Shown here piece by piece: positions 49,220-58,670 of a stretch of DNA of 64,000 nt (the stretch's first letter is position 1; each line of letters starts with the position of its first letter). This DNA is from Pseudomonas paralcaligenes (lineage in GTDB: Bacteria; Pseudomonadota; Gammaproteobacteria; Pseudomonadales; Pseudomonadaceae). Made by a program: the position numbers and the translations under genes. Where the stretch lies: positions 1-64,000 of the forward strand of contig NZ_BPFX01000031.1 of the NCBI RefSeq assembly GCF_019655855.1, written 5' to 3'. The notes beneath the pieces were generated by a model. It was not told the origin of the DNA. It saw only the letters and a list, made by a program, of their open reading frames with translations, and did not search any database.

Positions 49220-49929
49220 GCGCGCATGATCAATTCCGGTACCGCGCGCTCCTCGACGAAGCGCTCGCGCACCAGGTGCCTCACTTCGTCCGCATCGCGT
49301 ACCCGGTACCACTCGCCCGGCGGGTAGACGCTCAGGGTCGGCCCCTGGTCGCAGGGGAACTGGCACTGGGTGCGGGTGATGTGCACGCCGTCTTCGGTTT
49401 CCAGCCGGCCCGCCGCCTTCAGCTCCTCGCGCAGCAGTTTCCACAGCGGCAGCGCGCCGCGACGGGTGCAGCGCGGGCCGCTGCACAGCAGCACGCGATA
49501 GCGGTGCGGCGGGATGCACGACCAGCTGTGGCGCTCCGGCAGTTGCGGCACCTCCACGCAGCCCAGGTGCCGCTCCGGCTGCCCGATCAGCTCGGCCAGC
49601 GCCGCGACGTCGTCGGCGTTGCCGGAGCAGACGAACAGACAATCGGCCCGTTCGCCCGCCAATGCCTGCAGCTCGCCGCGCAGCCAGTCCAGGTGCGGGC
49701 TGCCGCCGAGCGGGTCGAGGTCGACCAGCAGCAGCGGCAGCTCGCCGGTCTCCAGGCACTGCCTGATTCGAGCCCACAGCGGCGCGTAGCCGGCGTCGGT
49801 ATCGAACAGATGGTCCAGCACGGCGGCGCCGAAGCGCTCTGCCAACTGACGGCGGATCAGTTCGGCGAAGCTGCCGCTATCGAGGTCGGGTCCGGCGAAC
49901 AGCACGCGGGCGTAGTTTTCGGTCTTCAT
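49216..49929 (-). CDS. Ferredoxin-like protein of the cobalamin cluster
   Basis: 237 residues. The N-terminal half (VLFAGPDLDSGSFAELIRRQLAERFG, LPLLLVDLDPLGGSPHLDWLRGELQAL) has no clear assignment. The C-terminal half is a thioredoxin-like [2Fe-2S] ferredoxin domain with cysteines in VLLCSGPRCTRRGALPLWKLLREEL and RTQCQFPCDQGPTLSVYPPGEWY. It may supply electrons to the pathway, for example to cobalt reduction or to CobG. Its ATG overlaps the cobK stop by 4 bp. The stop codon lies in a dispersed palindrome. Confidence 0.75.
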   Translation of the reverse strand: MKTENYARVLFAGPDLDSGSFAELIRRQLAERFGAAVLDHLFDTDAGYAPLWARIRQCLETGELPLLLVDLDPLGGSPHLDWLRGELQALAGERADCLFVCSGNADDVAALAELIGQPERHLGCVEVPQLPERHSWSCIPPHRYRVLLCSGPRCTRRGALPLWKLLREELKAAGRLETEDGVHITRTQCQFPCDQGPTLSVYPPGEWYRVRDADEVRHLVRERFVEERAVPELIMRA

Positions 49930-50660
49930 GGCATTTCTCGGAGCAGGGGGCGCAGCGCCTGCCACAGGTCTTCGGGATCGGCGAAGCTGCGCTCCACCTC
50001 GGGCAGTTCGGGGCGCGCCAGCAGCAGCACCGGCAGGCCGCGTTCGCGGGCCACCTGCAGCTTGGCCTCGGTGGCCGCGCCGCCGCTGTTCTTGCTCACC
50101 AGCACATCGAAGCCCTCGGCAGCGAACAGCGCGCTCTCGTCGTCCAGCGCGAAGGGGCCGCGGGCGGCGATGCAGCGGGCGCGCGGGTGCTCGGGCTGGG
50201 CATCGAGCAGGCGCAGGGTCCAGAACTGCCCGGCGGGTATTTCGTCGAGGTGGGCCAGCGGCTCGCGGCCCAGGGTGAAGAAGGGTTTGCGGAAGGGTGC
50301 CAGGGCTCGGCCCAGCGCGGCCCAGTCGGCCACCTCGCGCCAGTCGTCGCCGGGACCGGGTCGCCAGCCCGGGCGGCGCAGGGCCCAGCAGGGTACCCCG
50401 GCCAGGCGCGCGGCAGTGGCGGCGTTGGCGCTGATCCGCGCGGCGTAGGGATGGGTGACGTCCAGCAGCAGGTCGAAACCCTCGGTACGGATGAAGCCGG
50501 CCAGCCCCTCGGCGCCTCCGAAGCCGCCGACCCGCACCCGGCAGACCAGGTCTTCCGGCACCTTGCCCAGCCCGGCCAGGCTGTACAGGTGCTCCGGGCC
50601 CAGGCGACGGGCCAGGCGCAGGGCGTCGCCGACGCCGCCGAGCAGCAGCACGCGGGTCAC
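49926..50660 (-). CDS. cobK: Precorrin-6A reductase
   Basis: 244 residues from a GTG that overlaps the cobL stop (GTGA). It reduces precorrin-6A to dihydroprecorrin-6 with NADPH. The start [21 protein letters not shown], the middle [38 protein letters not shown] and the C-terminal [34 protein letters not shown] are characteristic of CobK/CbiJ. It lies between cobL and the ferredoxin-like gene. Confidence 0.93.
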   Translation of the reverse strand: MTRVLLLGGVGDALRLARRLGPEHLYSLAGLGKVPEDLVCRVRVGGFGGAEGLAGFIRTEGFDLLLDVTHPYAARISANAATAARLAGVPCWALRRPGWRPGPGDDWREVADWAALGRALAPFRKPFFTLGREPLAHLDEIPAGQFWTLRLLDAQPEHPRARCIAARGPFALDDESALFAAEGFDVLVSKNSGGAATEAKLQVARERGLPVLLLARPELPEVERSFADPEDLWQALRPLLREMP

Positions 50661-51859
50661 GGCTTGTGCGCTTCCAGCAGGGTGATCGGCAGGGCGCTGC
50701 GCCAGGTGTCGAAGCCGCCCAGGGGCTGGGCCTGGGCCACGCTCAGGCGGATCAGTTCGCCACCGTGCCGTTCGCGGAAGGCCACCAGCGCGGCCTCGCT
50801 TTGCAGGGTCACGGCATTGGCGACCAGCCGGCCGCCTGGCTGGAGCGCCTGCCAGCATTGCTCCAGCACGCCGGGCACGGTCACGCCACCGCCGATGAAG
50901 ATGGCGTCGGGCCGCTCCAGCCCTTCCAGCGCCTCCGGTGCATGGCCGGCCAGCAATTGCAGCTGCGGTACGCCGAGCGCGTCGCGGTTGTGCGCGATCA
51001 GCCCCTGGCGGCCTTCGTCCGCCTCGATGGCGATGGCCCGGCAGCTCGGATGGCTGCGCAGCCACTCGATGCCGATCGAGCCGCAGCCGGCGCCCACGTC
51101 CCACAGCAGCTCGCCGGGGCACGGCGCCAGGCGTGCCAGGGTGACGGCGCGCACGTCGCGCTTGGTCAGCTGGCCGTCGTGGCGGTAGGCCTCGTCGGGC
51201 AGGCCGACGGTCAGCGGCAGTGGCCGGGTCCCGGCATCGGCGCGGCACTCGACGGCGAGCAGGTTGAGCGCGGCGGCTTGCTCCAGGCTCCAGCCCTCGG
51301 CCAGGCCGTCGACGCGCCGCTCCAGCGGGCCGCCCAGGTGTTCCAGCACGCTCAGGCGGCTGGCGCCGAAGCCGTGTTCGCGCAGCAGGGCGGCGATGGC
51401 GGCGGGGCTGGCGCCGTCGTTGCACAGGATCAGCAGGCGCCGGCCGGGGTGCAGGTGCGTGGCGATGGCGGCCAGCGGCCGCGCCACCACCGACAGCAGG
51501 GTCGTGTCCTGCAGCGGCCAGCCCAGCCGGGCGGCGGCCAGGGAGCAGGAGGAGGGCGCCGGCAGCACCCGCATCTCGCTCTCGTCCAACTGCCGCGCCA
51601 GGCTGGCGCCGACGCCGAACAGCATGGGGTCGCCACTGGCCAGCACGCAGGTCGGTGTGCCGCGCCGCTGCAGCACCGGCGCCAGGCCGAAGGGGCTCGG
51701 CCAGGCCTCGCGCGGGGCGCGGATGCACGGGGGCAGCAGCTCCAGCTGGCGTGGGGCGCCGACGATGCGCTCGGCGGCCAGCAGGGCGCGGCGCGCCGCC
51801 TTGCCCAGGCCGGCGTAGCCGTCCTCGCCTATGCCCACCACTGTCAGCCAGGCCGTCAT
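50657..51859 (-). CDS. cobL: Precorrin-6Y C5,15-methyltransferase (decarboxylating)
   Basis: 400 residues, a fusion of CbiE and CbiT. The CbiE part starts [39 protein letters not shown] and contains [13 protein letters not shown]. The CbiT part begins around residue 210 ([28 protein letters not shown]) and has the SAM motif [18 protein letters not shown]. It methylates C5 and C15 and decarboxylates the C12 acetate. It is the first gene of the minus-strand operon, divergent from the riboswitch. Confidence 0.95.
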   Translation of the reverse strand: MTAWLTVVGIGEDGYAGLGKAARRALLAAERIVGAPRQLELLPPCIRAPREAWPSPFGLAPVLQRRGTPTCVLASGDPMLFGVGASLARQLDESEMRVLPAPSSCSLAAARLGWPLQDTTLLSVVARPLAAIATHLHPGRRLLILCNDGASPAAIAALLREHGFGASRLSVLEHLGGPLERRVDGLAEGWSLEQAAALNLLAVECRADAGTRPLPLTVGLPDEAYRHDGQLTKRDVRAVTLARLAPCPGELLWDVGAGCGSIGIEWLRSHPSCRAIAIEADEGRQGLIAHNRDALGVPQLQLLAGHAPEALEGLERPDAIFIGGGVTVPGVLEQCWQALQPGGRLVANAVTLQSEAALVAFRERHGGELIRLSVAQAQPLGGFDTWRSALPITLLEAHKP

Positions 51860-51937
51860 GCGTGTCTCCTCGATGCCTTGCGGGGCGACGCGCGGGCTTG
51901 GCCCGGCGCCGCGAAAAGCGGGCATAATAGCGCCTTC

Positions 51938-52103
51938 GTCGGTGCCCGGCCCCTCGGGGGGGACGTGGGCCTAAGAGGGAACACGGTCGAGCCGTGGCTG
52001 CCCCCGCAACTGTAAGCAGCGAGTCGCTCCACACCTGTGCCACTGAGCAATCGGGAAGGCCGTGGGGCGACGAGGACCTGCCAGCCAGGAGACCTGCCGA
52101 CGA
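51938..52103 (+). ncRNA. Cobalamin riboswitch
   Basis: The conserved core is present in order: GGTGCCC, GAGGGAACACGGT, CCCCCGCAACTGTAAGCAG, GTGCCACTG, GGGAAGGCC and the B12 box AGCCAGGAGACCTGCC at 52083-52098. It lies on the plus strand upstream of cobG and should reduce expression of cobG-cobH-cobI-cobJ when adenosylcobalamin is abundant. Confidence 0.95.
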
Positions 52104-52202
52104 CGCTGTCGCGAGTGCCAACATCGGGCGGGGTGTACCGATGCCAAGGAACCTTCCGGTTCCGCTGGTTCGGTCGCCGCGTCGTTCGTAGCCGGTGACC
52201 GC

Positions 52203-53504
52203 TTGCAGCCCGAATCTCCCCCAGCCGCCGTCGTGCCAAGGCCCTCCGCCTGTCCGGGCCTGTGGCGCATCGTGCCCTCGCGCGACGGCGGCATCTGCCG
52301 GGTCAAGCTGCCCGGCGGGCGGCTGAGCGGCGAGCAGGCGCGCGCCGTGGCCGAGGCCGCGCGGCGTTGCGCTGGCGGCGTGCTGGAGCTGACCAACCGC
52401 AGCAACCTGCAGATTCGCGGCGTGCGCGAGGCCTGCCACGAACAGCTGGTGCGGCGCCTGCTCGACGCCGGTCTCGGCCCGCGCCACGCGGCGGCCGACG
52501 ACGTGCGCAACCTGCTGATCAGCCCCGCCGCCGGCCGCGACCCGGCCGCCCACCTGGACACCCGGCCCCTGGCCGAACGACTGCTGGCGCTGCTGCAGGA
52601 CACCCCCGCCTTCCACGGCCTGTCCGCCAAGTTCGCCCTGCAGCTGGACGGCGGCGAGACCCTGGCCATGCTCGACCACCCCCACGACCTCTGGCTCGGC
52701 GCCTTGCCCGGTGGGACGCGGATGGCCTTCGGCCTGGCGGGGTGCCCGCGCCGTGGCGCGCTGGGTGTGGTCGAGCTGGAGCGGGTGCCGGCGCTGGTCG
52801 AGGCGCTGCTGCGCCTGTTCCTCGAACTGGCCGGCGAGCGCACGCGCATGCGCCAGCTGCTGGCGGACATGCCGGTGGCAGACTTCCTCGCCCGCCTGCC
52901 GTTCGCCCTGCAAGACCCGCCACCGACCTTCGCCCCCGTCACGCTGGACGGTGCGCCACTGGGTATCCACGCCCAGGCCCAGCCGGGCCGCGCGATGCTG
53001 CTGGCCGGCGCGCCGCTGGGGCGCCTGCACGCCGACCAGTTGCAGGCACTGGCCGACCTGGCAGGGACCGAAGGCAGCGACGAGCTGCGCCTGACGCCCT
53101 GGCAGGGCGTGCTGCTGCCGGATGTGGCGGTCGAGCGCCAGGCCGCCGTGGCCCGGGCCATGGCCGATATCGGCCTGGTGCTGGACGCCCGCGCGCCGCT
53201 GGCCCGACTGCTCGCCTGCAGCGGCACCGCCGGCTGCGCCAGGGCCGAGGCGGATACCAAGGCCGACGCCCTGCGCCTGGCCACGCATCTGGGACCGGAC
53301 GGCCCGGCCCAGGTGCACCTGTGCGGCTGCCCGCGCAGCTGCGCCGCCGCCCATGTCGCGCCCTATACCCTGCTGGCCCGCTCCGGCGGGCGCTATGACC
53401 TCTATCGACGCGAGCGGGACCAGGCCGGATTCGGCCGCCTGCTGGCGTCGTCCCTCGACATCGACCAGGCCGGCGAACGCCTGGCCACAGGAACACCCGA
53501 ATGA
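52203..53504 (+). CDS. cobG: Precorrin-3B synthase
   Basis: 433 residues if the TTG at 52203 (GGTGA 4 bp upstream) is used; a GTG at 52233 (VPRPSACPGL) is the main alternative. It is a monooxygenase that prepares ring contraction in the aerobic pathway, related to sulfite and nitrite reductases. Marks are PSACPGLWRIVPSRDGGICRVKLPGG, ELTNRSNLQIRGV and the Fe-S/siroheme-type cysteines LLACSGTAGCARAEADTKADAL and VHLCGCPRSCAAAHVAPYTLL. Its stop overlaps the cobH start by 4 bp. It follows the cobalamin riboswitch. Confidence 0.9.
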   Translation: MQPESPPAAVVPRPSACPGLWRIVPSRDGGICRVKLPGGRLSGEQARAVAEAARRCAGGVLELTNRSNLQIRGVREACHEQLVRRLLDAGLGPRHAAADDVRNLLISPAAGRDPAAHLDTRPLAERLLALLQDTPAFHGLSAKFALQLDGGETLAMLDHPHDLWLGALPGGTRMAFGLAGCPRRGALGVVELERVPALVEALLRLFLELAGERTRMRQLLADMPVADFLARLPFALQDPPPTFAPVTLDGAPLGIHAQAQPGRAMLLAGAPLGRLHADQLQALADLAGTEGSDELRLTPWQGVLLPDVAVERQAAVARAMADIGLVLDARAPLARLLACSGTAGCARAEADTKADALRLATHLGPDGPAQVHLCGCPRSCAAAHVAPYTLLARSGGRYDLYRRERDQAGFGRLLASSLDIDQAGERLATGTPE

Positions 53505-54127
53505 TCGATTACATCCGCGACGGTCAGGAGATCTATCGCCAGTCTTTCGCCACCATCCGCGCCGAGGCCGACCTGAGCGCCATCCCAGCCGACCTGGAAA
53601 AGCTCGCCGTGCGCCTGATCCACGCCTGCGGCATGGTCGACGTGGTGCAGGACCTGCGCTTCTCGCCCGGTGCCGGTACGGCTGGCCGCACGGCCCTGGC
53701 CGCCGGTGCGCCGATCCTCTGCGACGCGCGCATGGTGGCCGAGGGCATCACCCGCGCGCGCCTGCCGGCCGACAACCCGGTCATCTGCACCCTCAATGAA
53801 GCGGATGTGCCGCAACGGGCCCGCGAGCTGGGCAACACCCGCTCGGCGGCGGCCCTGGAGCACTGGCGCGAGCATCTGCAGGGCAGCGTGGTGGTGATCG
53901 GCAACGCGCCGACCGCGCTGTTCTACCTGCTGGAAATGCTCGACGCCGGCGCGCCGAAACCCGCGCTGATCCTCGGCATGCCGGTGGGCTTCATCGGCGC
54001 CGCCGAATCCAAGGACATGCTCGCCGCCGACAGCCGCGGCGTGCCCTACGTGATCGTGCGTGGCCGCCGTGGCGGCAGCGCCATGGCCGCCGCCGCGGTC
54101 AACGCCCTGGCCACGGAGGTGGAGTGA
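53501..54127 (+). CDS. cobH: Precorrin-8X methylmutase
   Basis: 208 residues. It moves the methyl group from C11 to C12 to form hydrogenobyrinate. The start [29 protein letters not shown] is typical, with the catalytic His41 in [12 protein letters not shown]. Later marks are [26 protein letters not shown] and [22 protein letters not shown]. It overlaps cobG and cobI by 4 bp each. Confidence 0.96.
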   Translation: MIDYIRDGQEIYRQSFATIRAEADLSAIPADLEKLAVRLIHACGMVDVVQDLRFSPGAGTAGRTALAAGAPILCDARMVAEGITRARLPADNPVICTLNEADVPQRARELGNTRSAAALEHWREHLQGSVVVIGNAPTALFYLLEMLDAGAPKPALILGMPVGFIGAAESKDMLAADSRGVPYVIVRGRRGGSAMAAAAVNALATEVE

Positions 54128-54870
54128 TGCGCAAAGGACGTCTGCTCGGCCTCGGCGTCGGCCCCGGCGACCCGGAGCTGATCACCCTCAAGGCCCTGCG
54201 TCTGCTGCAGTCGGCGCCGGTGGTGGGCTACTTCGTGGCCAAGGCCAAGGCGAGCAAGGGCCTGGGCGGCAACGCCTTCGGCATCATCGAGCGGCACCTG
54301 ACCGAGGCGCAGCGGCGCCTGCCGCTGGTCTACCCGGTGACCACCGAGAAGCTCGAACCGCCGCTTTCCTACGAGGATGTGATCGCTGACTTCTACGACA
54401 CCTGCGCCACGCAGATCGCCCTGGAGCTGGACGCAGGCCGCGACGTGGCGGTGATCTGCGAGGGCGACCCGTTCTTCTACGGCTCCTACATGTACCTGCA
54501 CGACCGCCTGGCCGAGCGCTACGAGGTGGAGGTGGTGCCCGGCGTGTGCTCCATGCTCGGCTGCGCCTCGGTGCTGGGCACGCCGCTGGTGTACCGCAAC
54601 CAGTCTCTCAGCGTGCTCTCAGGCGTGCTGCCGGAGGAGGAACTGGAGCAGCGCCTGCGCAATGCCGAGGCCGCCGTGGTGATGAAGCTCGGGCGCAACT
54701 TCGACAAGGTCCGCCGCGTGCTGCAGCGCCTCGGCCTGGCCGAGCGCGCCCACTACGTGGAGCGCGCCACCATGGACAACCAGCACATCGTGCCGCTGGA
54801 TGAGGTGGACCCGCTGGCCTCGCCCTATTTCTCCATGATCCTGGTGCCGGGGGAGAAGTGGCGTGGCTGA
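54124..54870 (+). CDS. cobI: Precorrin-2 C20-methyltransferase
   Basis: 248 residues. The SAM-dependent corrin methylase start is [36 protein letters not shown]. The motif [42 protein letters not shown] follows, typical of CobI. It methylates C20 of precorrin-2. It overlaps cobH by 4 bp. The GTG start of cobJ lies inside its last codons. Confidence 0.96.
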   Translation: MMRKGRLLGLGVGPGDPELITLKALRLLQSAPVVGYFVAKAKASKGLGGNAFGIIERHLTEAQRRLPLVYPVTTEKLEPPLSYEDVIADFYDTCATQIALELDAGRDVAVICEGDPFFYGSYMYLHDRLAERYEVEVVPGVCSMLGCASVLGTPLVYRNQSLSVLSGVLPEEELEQRLRNAEAAVVMKLGRNFDKVRRVLQRLGLAERAHYVERATMDNQHIVPLDEVDPLASPYFSMILVPGEKWRG

Positions 54871-56602
54871 ATCGACCACTGGTGGGAGCGGCCTTGGCCG
54901 CGATGACGGCGAGCACGGAGCATTCGCGGCCGAGGCCGCTCCCACGGGCATGAGTCCCGCCATCGTCATCCTCGGCGCTTCGGCGCTGGCCACCGCGCGC
55001 CGGGTGCGCGAGCGCTACCCCGCGGCACGCATCCACGGGCTGAGCGGACGGGTGGCAGAAGTCGACCAGAACTACCGCGAATTCGCCGAACACCTGCGTG
55101 GCCTGTATCGCGCCGGCACGCCGATCATCGCCCTGTGCGCCGCCGGCATCGTCATCCGCAGCCTGGCGCCGGCGCTGGCGGAGAAGGGCGCCGAGCCGCC
55201 GGTGCTGGCCCTGGCCGAGGACGGCAGCGCCGTGGTGCCGCTGCTCGGCGGCCTGGCCGGGGTCAACCGCCTGGCCCGCGAACTGGGCGACTGGCTGGCG
55301 GTCGCGCCGGCCATCACCACCAGCGGCGAGCTGCGCTTCGGCACCTGCCTGCTCGACCCGCCGCCCGGCTACGTCCTGGCCGACCTGGAGCGGGGCAAGC
55401 GGCTGGTCAGCGACCTGCTCGGCGGTGCGCGCCTGCGCGTCGAGGGCGAGGCGCCCTGGCTGGCGCGGGCCGATCTGCCGCTGCATCCCGAGGGCGAGCG
55501 CTGCGTGCGCGTCGACGTGTCCGCCGCGGGCAATGACGATGCGTTGCTGATCCATCCGCGCCGGCTGCTGGCGCGCTGCACCGGAGGTGACGACGACCTC
55601 GCGCGGCGCCTGCGCGAGGCACTGGCCGCAGCCGGCCTGGCCGAGGCGGCGCTAGCCGCGCTGCTGGTCGAGGGCGAAGGGCGCGCGCTGCCGCTGGCCG
55701 AGCAGGCCGCCCGGGCGCTGGGCGTGCCGCTACGCTTCATCGAGTCGGACACGGCATTGCCGGCGGCCTGCCACGAGGCGCCGGGGCTGAGCCTGCACCT
55801 GGCCGACAGCCCGCAAGCCGCTGCCGCTATCGGCCGCCCGCGCGGCCGGCTCAGCGTGATCGGCATCGGCCCGGGCAGCGCCGAGCTGATGGCGCCGGCC
55901 GTGCGCCAGGCGCTGGACGCGGCCGAGGACGTGCTCGGCTACGAGACCTACGTGACCATGGCCGGCCCCTACCGCGCCGACCAGTGCTTGCACGCCAGCG
56001 ACAACCGCGAGGAACTGCAGCGCGCCGCCCATGCCTTCGAGCTGGCGGCCGGGGGACGGCGGGTGGTGATGGTGTCCTCCGGCGACCCCGGCGTGTTTGC
56101 CATGGCCGCCGCGGTGATGGAGGCGCTGGAAGGATCTGTCGATCCGCGCTGGCAGGGCGTGGAGCTGGAGGTGCTGCCCGGCATCTCTGCGGCCCTGGCC
56201 ACCGCCGCCAGGGCCGGCGCGCCGCTGGGCCACGACTTCTGCCTGATCTCCCTGTCCGACAACCTCAAGCCCTGGGCGGTGATCGAACGGCGCCTGCAGC
56301 ACGCGGCGGCGGCCGACCTGGCGATGGCCTTCTACAACCCGATCTCCCGGGCACGCCCCTGGCAGCTCGGCCGCGCCCTCGACCTGCTGCGCCAGCACCG
56401 CGAACCGCAGACCCTGGTGGTGCTCGGCCGCGACATCGGCCGCCCGGCCGAGGCCCTGCGCGTGCTCACCTTGGGCGAGCTGACCCCGGAGCAGGTGGAC
56501 ATGCGCACCCTGGTGATCGTCGGTTCCAGCCAGACCCGGCGCTTCCCGCGCCAGGGCGGCGGCGAGTGGGTCTACACGCCGAGGTGGTATCCAGCAACGT
56601 AG
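54863..56602 (+). CDS. cobJ: CbiG-CobJ fusion: cobalamin biosynthesis protein and precorrin-3B C17-methyltransferase
   Basis: 579 residues from GTG 54863, which has GGGGAG 8 bp upstream and overlaps cobI. The first 29 residues are encoded by a 64-bp REPIN; an ATG at 54950 ([18 protein letters not shown]) just after it is the conserved start. The CbiG-like part runs to about residue 325 ([60 protein letters not shown]). The CobJ methylase follows ([70 protein letters not shown]). It carries out C17 methylation and ring contraction. The TAG stop lies in a GTAGGGTGCG repeat. Confidence 0.93.
   Translation: MAESTTGGSGLGRDDGEHGAFAAEAAPTGMSPAIVILGASALATARRVRERYPAARIHGLSGRVAEVDQNYREFAEHLRGLYRAGTPIIALCAAGIVIRSLAPALAEKGAEPPVLALAEDGSAVVPLLGGLAGVNRLARELGDWLAVAPAITTSGELRFGTCLLDPPPGYVLADLERGKRLVSDLLGGARLRVEGEAPWLARADLPLHPEGERCVRVDVSAAGNDDALLIHPRRLLARCTGGDDDLARRLREALAAAGLAEAALAALLVEGEGRALPLAEQAARALGVPLRFIESDTALPAACHEAPGLSLHLADSPQAAAAIGRPRGRLSVIGIGPGSAELMAPAVRQALDAAEDVLGYETYVTMAGPYRADQCLHASDNREELQRAAHAFELAAGGRRVVMVSSGDPGVFAMAAAVMEALEGSVDPRWQGVELEVLPGISAALATAARAGAPLGHDFCLISLSDNLKPWAVIERRLQHAAAADLAMAFYNPISRARPWQLGRALDLLRQHREPQTLVVLGRDIGRPAEALRVLTLGELTPEQVDMRTLVIVGSSQTRRFPRQGGGEWVYTPRWYPAT
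54882..54945. repeat. REPIN inside the 5' end of cobJ
   Basis: GTGGGAGCGGCCTTGGCCGCGAT is mirrored by GCGGCCGAGGCCGCTCCCAC within 64 bp, forming a REP doublet hairpin. It lies between the cobI stop and the conserved cobJ start and stays in frame with the upstream GTG. The same REPIN is at 63498-63560. Confidence 0.85.
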
Positions 56603-56679
56603 GGTGCGTGGGGCCGCCCAGGCTGTGCGCACCGACGCTTTTTCCGAGGTGGTCCCACCCGGGAGCACCGGGAGCGGCC

Positions 56680-57171
56680 TCAGTTGCGGAATTCGATCTG
56701 CAGCTCGGCGCCTTCCACGGAGTCCCAGTAGTCGTCGCCCCGGTCGTTGGTGATCAGGCGGCCGTTCAACTGGTAGGGGCCGGGCTTGGTCGGCTTTTCC
56801 ATGAACATCGGCGGCAATACCGGCTTGGGCGGCTCGACGGGTTCGCCCGGCTCCAGCCCCTGAACCAGTTCCTCGGGCAGGTGCAGGTCGAGCTTCACCG
56901 GCGGCAGCGGCACCTTGACGGCAGGGGACACGGCCGACTTGGCGGCGGGCTTGGGCGCCGGCTTGGTGGGTTTGGGCGGCGCGGGCGCCGGTTTGGGCGC
57001 AGGTTTTTCCTCCGCCTTCTTCGCGGCGGGCGGTGGCGGAGTCGGCGCGCTTTTCTCGGGCCGGGCCTCGGCCTGTTTCCGGGGCGCATCGGGCGGAGGC
57101 TTGGGCGGCTCGTCGCAGGCCGCCAGCAGGCCGAGGGCCAGGAGCAGGGGGAGTGCGTGGAAAACTTTCAT
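56680..57171 (-). CDS. Proline/lysine/alanine-rich lipoprotein
   Basis: 163 residues. The signal peptide MKVFHALPLLLALGLLAAC carries a lipobox (LLAAC, Cys19). A long low-complexity stretch follows (PKPPPDAPRKQAEARPEKSAPTPPPPAAKK and repeated KPAPKPAP motifs), long enough to span the periplasm. The C-terminal 60 residues look globular (YQLNGRLITNDRGDDYWDSVEGAELQIEFRN). Function is unknown. The layout resembles a lipoprotein that reaches across the cell wall. Confidence 0.7.
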   Translation of the reverse strand: MKVFHALPLLLALGLLAACDEPPKPPPDAPRKQAEARPEKSAPTPPPPAAKKAEEKPAPKPAPAPPKPTKPAPKPAAKSAVSPAVKVPLPPVKLDLHLPEELVQGLEPGEPVEPPKPVLPPMFMEKPTKPGPYQLNGRLITNDRGDDYWDSVEGAELQIEFRN

Positions 57172-57288
57172 GGCGGACAGGTTTTCATGTCGATGCCCCA
57201 TGCTCGCGCTTGAAGTGCGCCGTGGCAAGACCGTCGGGTTACGCCATATTGCACCGCAGCGGCCATGCCGGGGCATGGCCGCTGCGGA

Positions 57289-58089
57289 TCAGCGCTCGTC
57301 TTTGAGCAGGCGTTCGAGTTCGGCGTCCAGGTCCTGGCGCGGGTACTCCTGCCGCAGCTCGGCGAGCAACCGGTCGGCCTGTTCGCGCTGGCCTTCCTCG
57401 CGCAGGTGCAGCACCTGGCGCAGGCGCTCTTCCAGCGGTGGAGGCTCTTCGGCGAGTGCCTGCGCGCCCGCTCCGGTGTGCGATCGTGCTTCGGCCTGTG
57501 CTGCCTCTACCTGTGCTTTGGCAATGGCCTGCGCCTTGGTCTTGGCCGCCATGTGCGCCTCGATGCCGGGCTTCGCCGGCTTGGCCGCATCGGCCATCGG
57601 CGCCGGTGCCGGTGCCATCGGTCGGGGCGCGGCGGCAGGCGGCGAGATCGGGAGGGCGGTGTCCGACTCGGCAAGTGCCCGCTCGGCCGGTGCCGGTTCG
57701 GCCTGGACGTACTCGCGTGCGCGGCTGTGCCGCTGCGCCTCCATGGCCGGTGCCACCTCGCGCAGGACCGGCGCCGGGGCGCTGGCTGCCGCCGGGGCGG
57801 GGGCGTCGTAGGCCTGCGGCAGGCGGTCCCGGGTATTCAGGGCCAGGTTGAGGCCGATGCCGAACACCGCCAGGCCCGCCACCGCCATGGACCAGCGGGT
57901 GCGGCTGCCGGCGCCGAACAGCCAGGCGTGCAGGCGTTGCGCCGCGCTCGGCTTCGACTGGGCCAGCGCCTCGCGGGCGGCGGCGATGATCCGCGCGTCC
58001 ATGGCGGCCGAGGGCTCGCCCTGGGCGTGCTGGCGGAAATGCTCCAGCAGCTGCCGTTCCTGCTGCAGTTCGCTGTCGTGTTGGCTCAT
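57289..58089 (-). CDS. Probable anti-sigma factor, membrane-spanning
   Basis: 266 residues. The short cytoplasmic N-terminus (QERQLLEHFRQHAQGEPSAAMDARIIAAAREAL) and single span at about 66-84 (WSMAVAGLAVFGIGLNLAL) precede an alanine/proline-rich periplasmic part. It ends with helical LEERLRQVLHLREEGQREQADRLLAELRQEYP. It overlaps the ECF sigma gene by 4 bp. The order and position near the cob cluster resemble the sigma/anti-sigma pair SbrI/SbrR of P. aeruginosa. The anti-sigma role is inferred from context. Confidence 0.7.
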   Translation of the reverse strand: MSQHDSELQQERQLLEHFRQHAQGEPSAAMDARIIAAAREALAQSKPSAAQRLHAWLFGAGSRTRWSMAVAGLAVFGIGLNLALNTRDRLPQAYDAPAPAAASAPAPVLREVAPAMEAQRHSRAREYVQAEPAPAERALAESDTALPISPPAAAPRPMAPAPAPMADAAKPAKPGIEAHMAAKTKAQAIAKAQVEAAQAEARSHTGAGAQALAEEPPPLEERLRQVLHLREEGQREQADRLLAELRQEYPRQDLDAELERLLKDER

Positions 58090-58670
58090 GCGGATACCTC
58101 CTCGGCCGAAGCCGGATCGGCCAGCAGCCGACGTAACTTGTTCAGCGCGTAGCGCAGGCGGCTTTTCACGGTTTCCGCCGGCGTCCGGGTGAGTTCGGCG
58201 ATCTGGTGCAGTTCGAGGTCGCCGTGTGCGCGCAGCAGGAATACCTCGCGCTGCTCCTCGGGCAGGTCGGCCAGCGCCGCTTGCAGGCGTTCCTGGTTGC
58301 GGCTCAGCACCAGTTGCTGCTCCGGGCCGGGGCCCGGGTCGGCGCTGGCGTGGCGCGTCTCGTCGTACTCATCGAGCTTTCCCTGATGACGCCCGCTCTT
58401 GCGCCAGTGGTCGATCAGGCGGTTGCGCGCGATCTGGTACAGCCAGGTCTTGAACAGCACCGCCTCGCGCTGTTCGCTGGCGCTGCGGATCAGACTCATC
58501 CAGGTGTCCTGGAACACCTCCTCGGCCAGGGCGTGGTCGCCGCACAGGCCGAGCAGGAAGCGGAACAGGCCGAGGCGGTGGCGCTCGTAGAGCGTGGCGA
58601 AGGCCGCCGCGTCGCCGTTGCGATAACGCCGCAGCAGCGCGGCGCCATCGTCTTGCAGTGGGAGGTTCAA
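58086..58670 (-). CDS. ECF-type RNA polymerase sigma factor
   Basis: 194 residues. Region 2 is AALLRRYRNGDAAAFATLYERHRLGLFRFLLGLCGDHALAEEVFQDTWMSLI with FKTWLYQIARNRLIDHWRK. Region 4 is LQAALADLPEEQREVFLLRAHGDLELHQIAELTRTPAETVKSRLRYALNKLR. The start is TTG at 58670, directly abutting the TAA stop of the VWA gene. No earlier ATG exists in frame without entering that gene. Its activity should be held by the membrane protein overlapping its end. Confidence 0.92.
   Translation of the reverse strand: MNLPLQDDGAALLRRYRNGDAAAFATLYERHRLGLFRFLLGLCGDHALAEEVFQDTWMSLIRSASEQREAVLFKTWLYQIARNRLIDHWRKSGRHQGKLDEYDETRHASADPGPGPEQQLVLSRNQERLQAALADLPEEQREVFLLRAHGDLELHQIAELTRTPAETVKSRLRYALNKLRRLLADPASAEEVSA

Noticed and set aside
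56680..57171. Proline/lysine-rich lipoprotein considered as a TonB protein
   Set aside because: The proline/lysine tract is similar, but it has a lipobox instead of an uncleaved anchor, and the C-terminal part lacks the TonB fold motif. No ExbB or ExbD gene is nearby.
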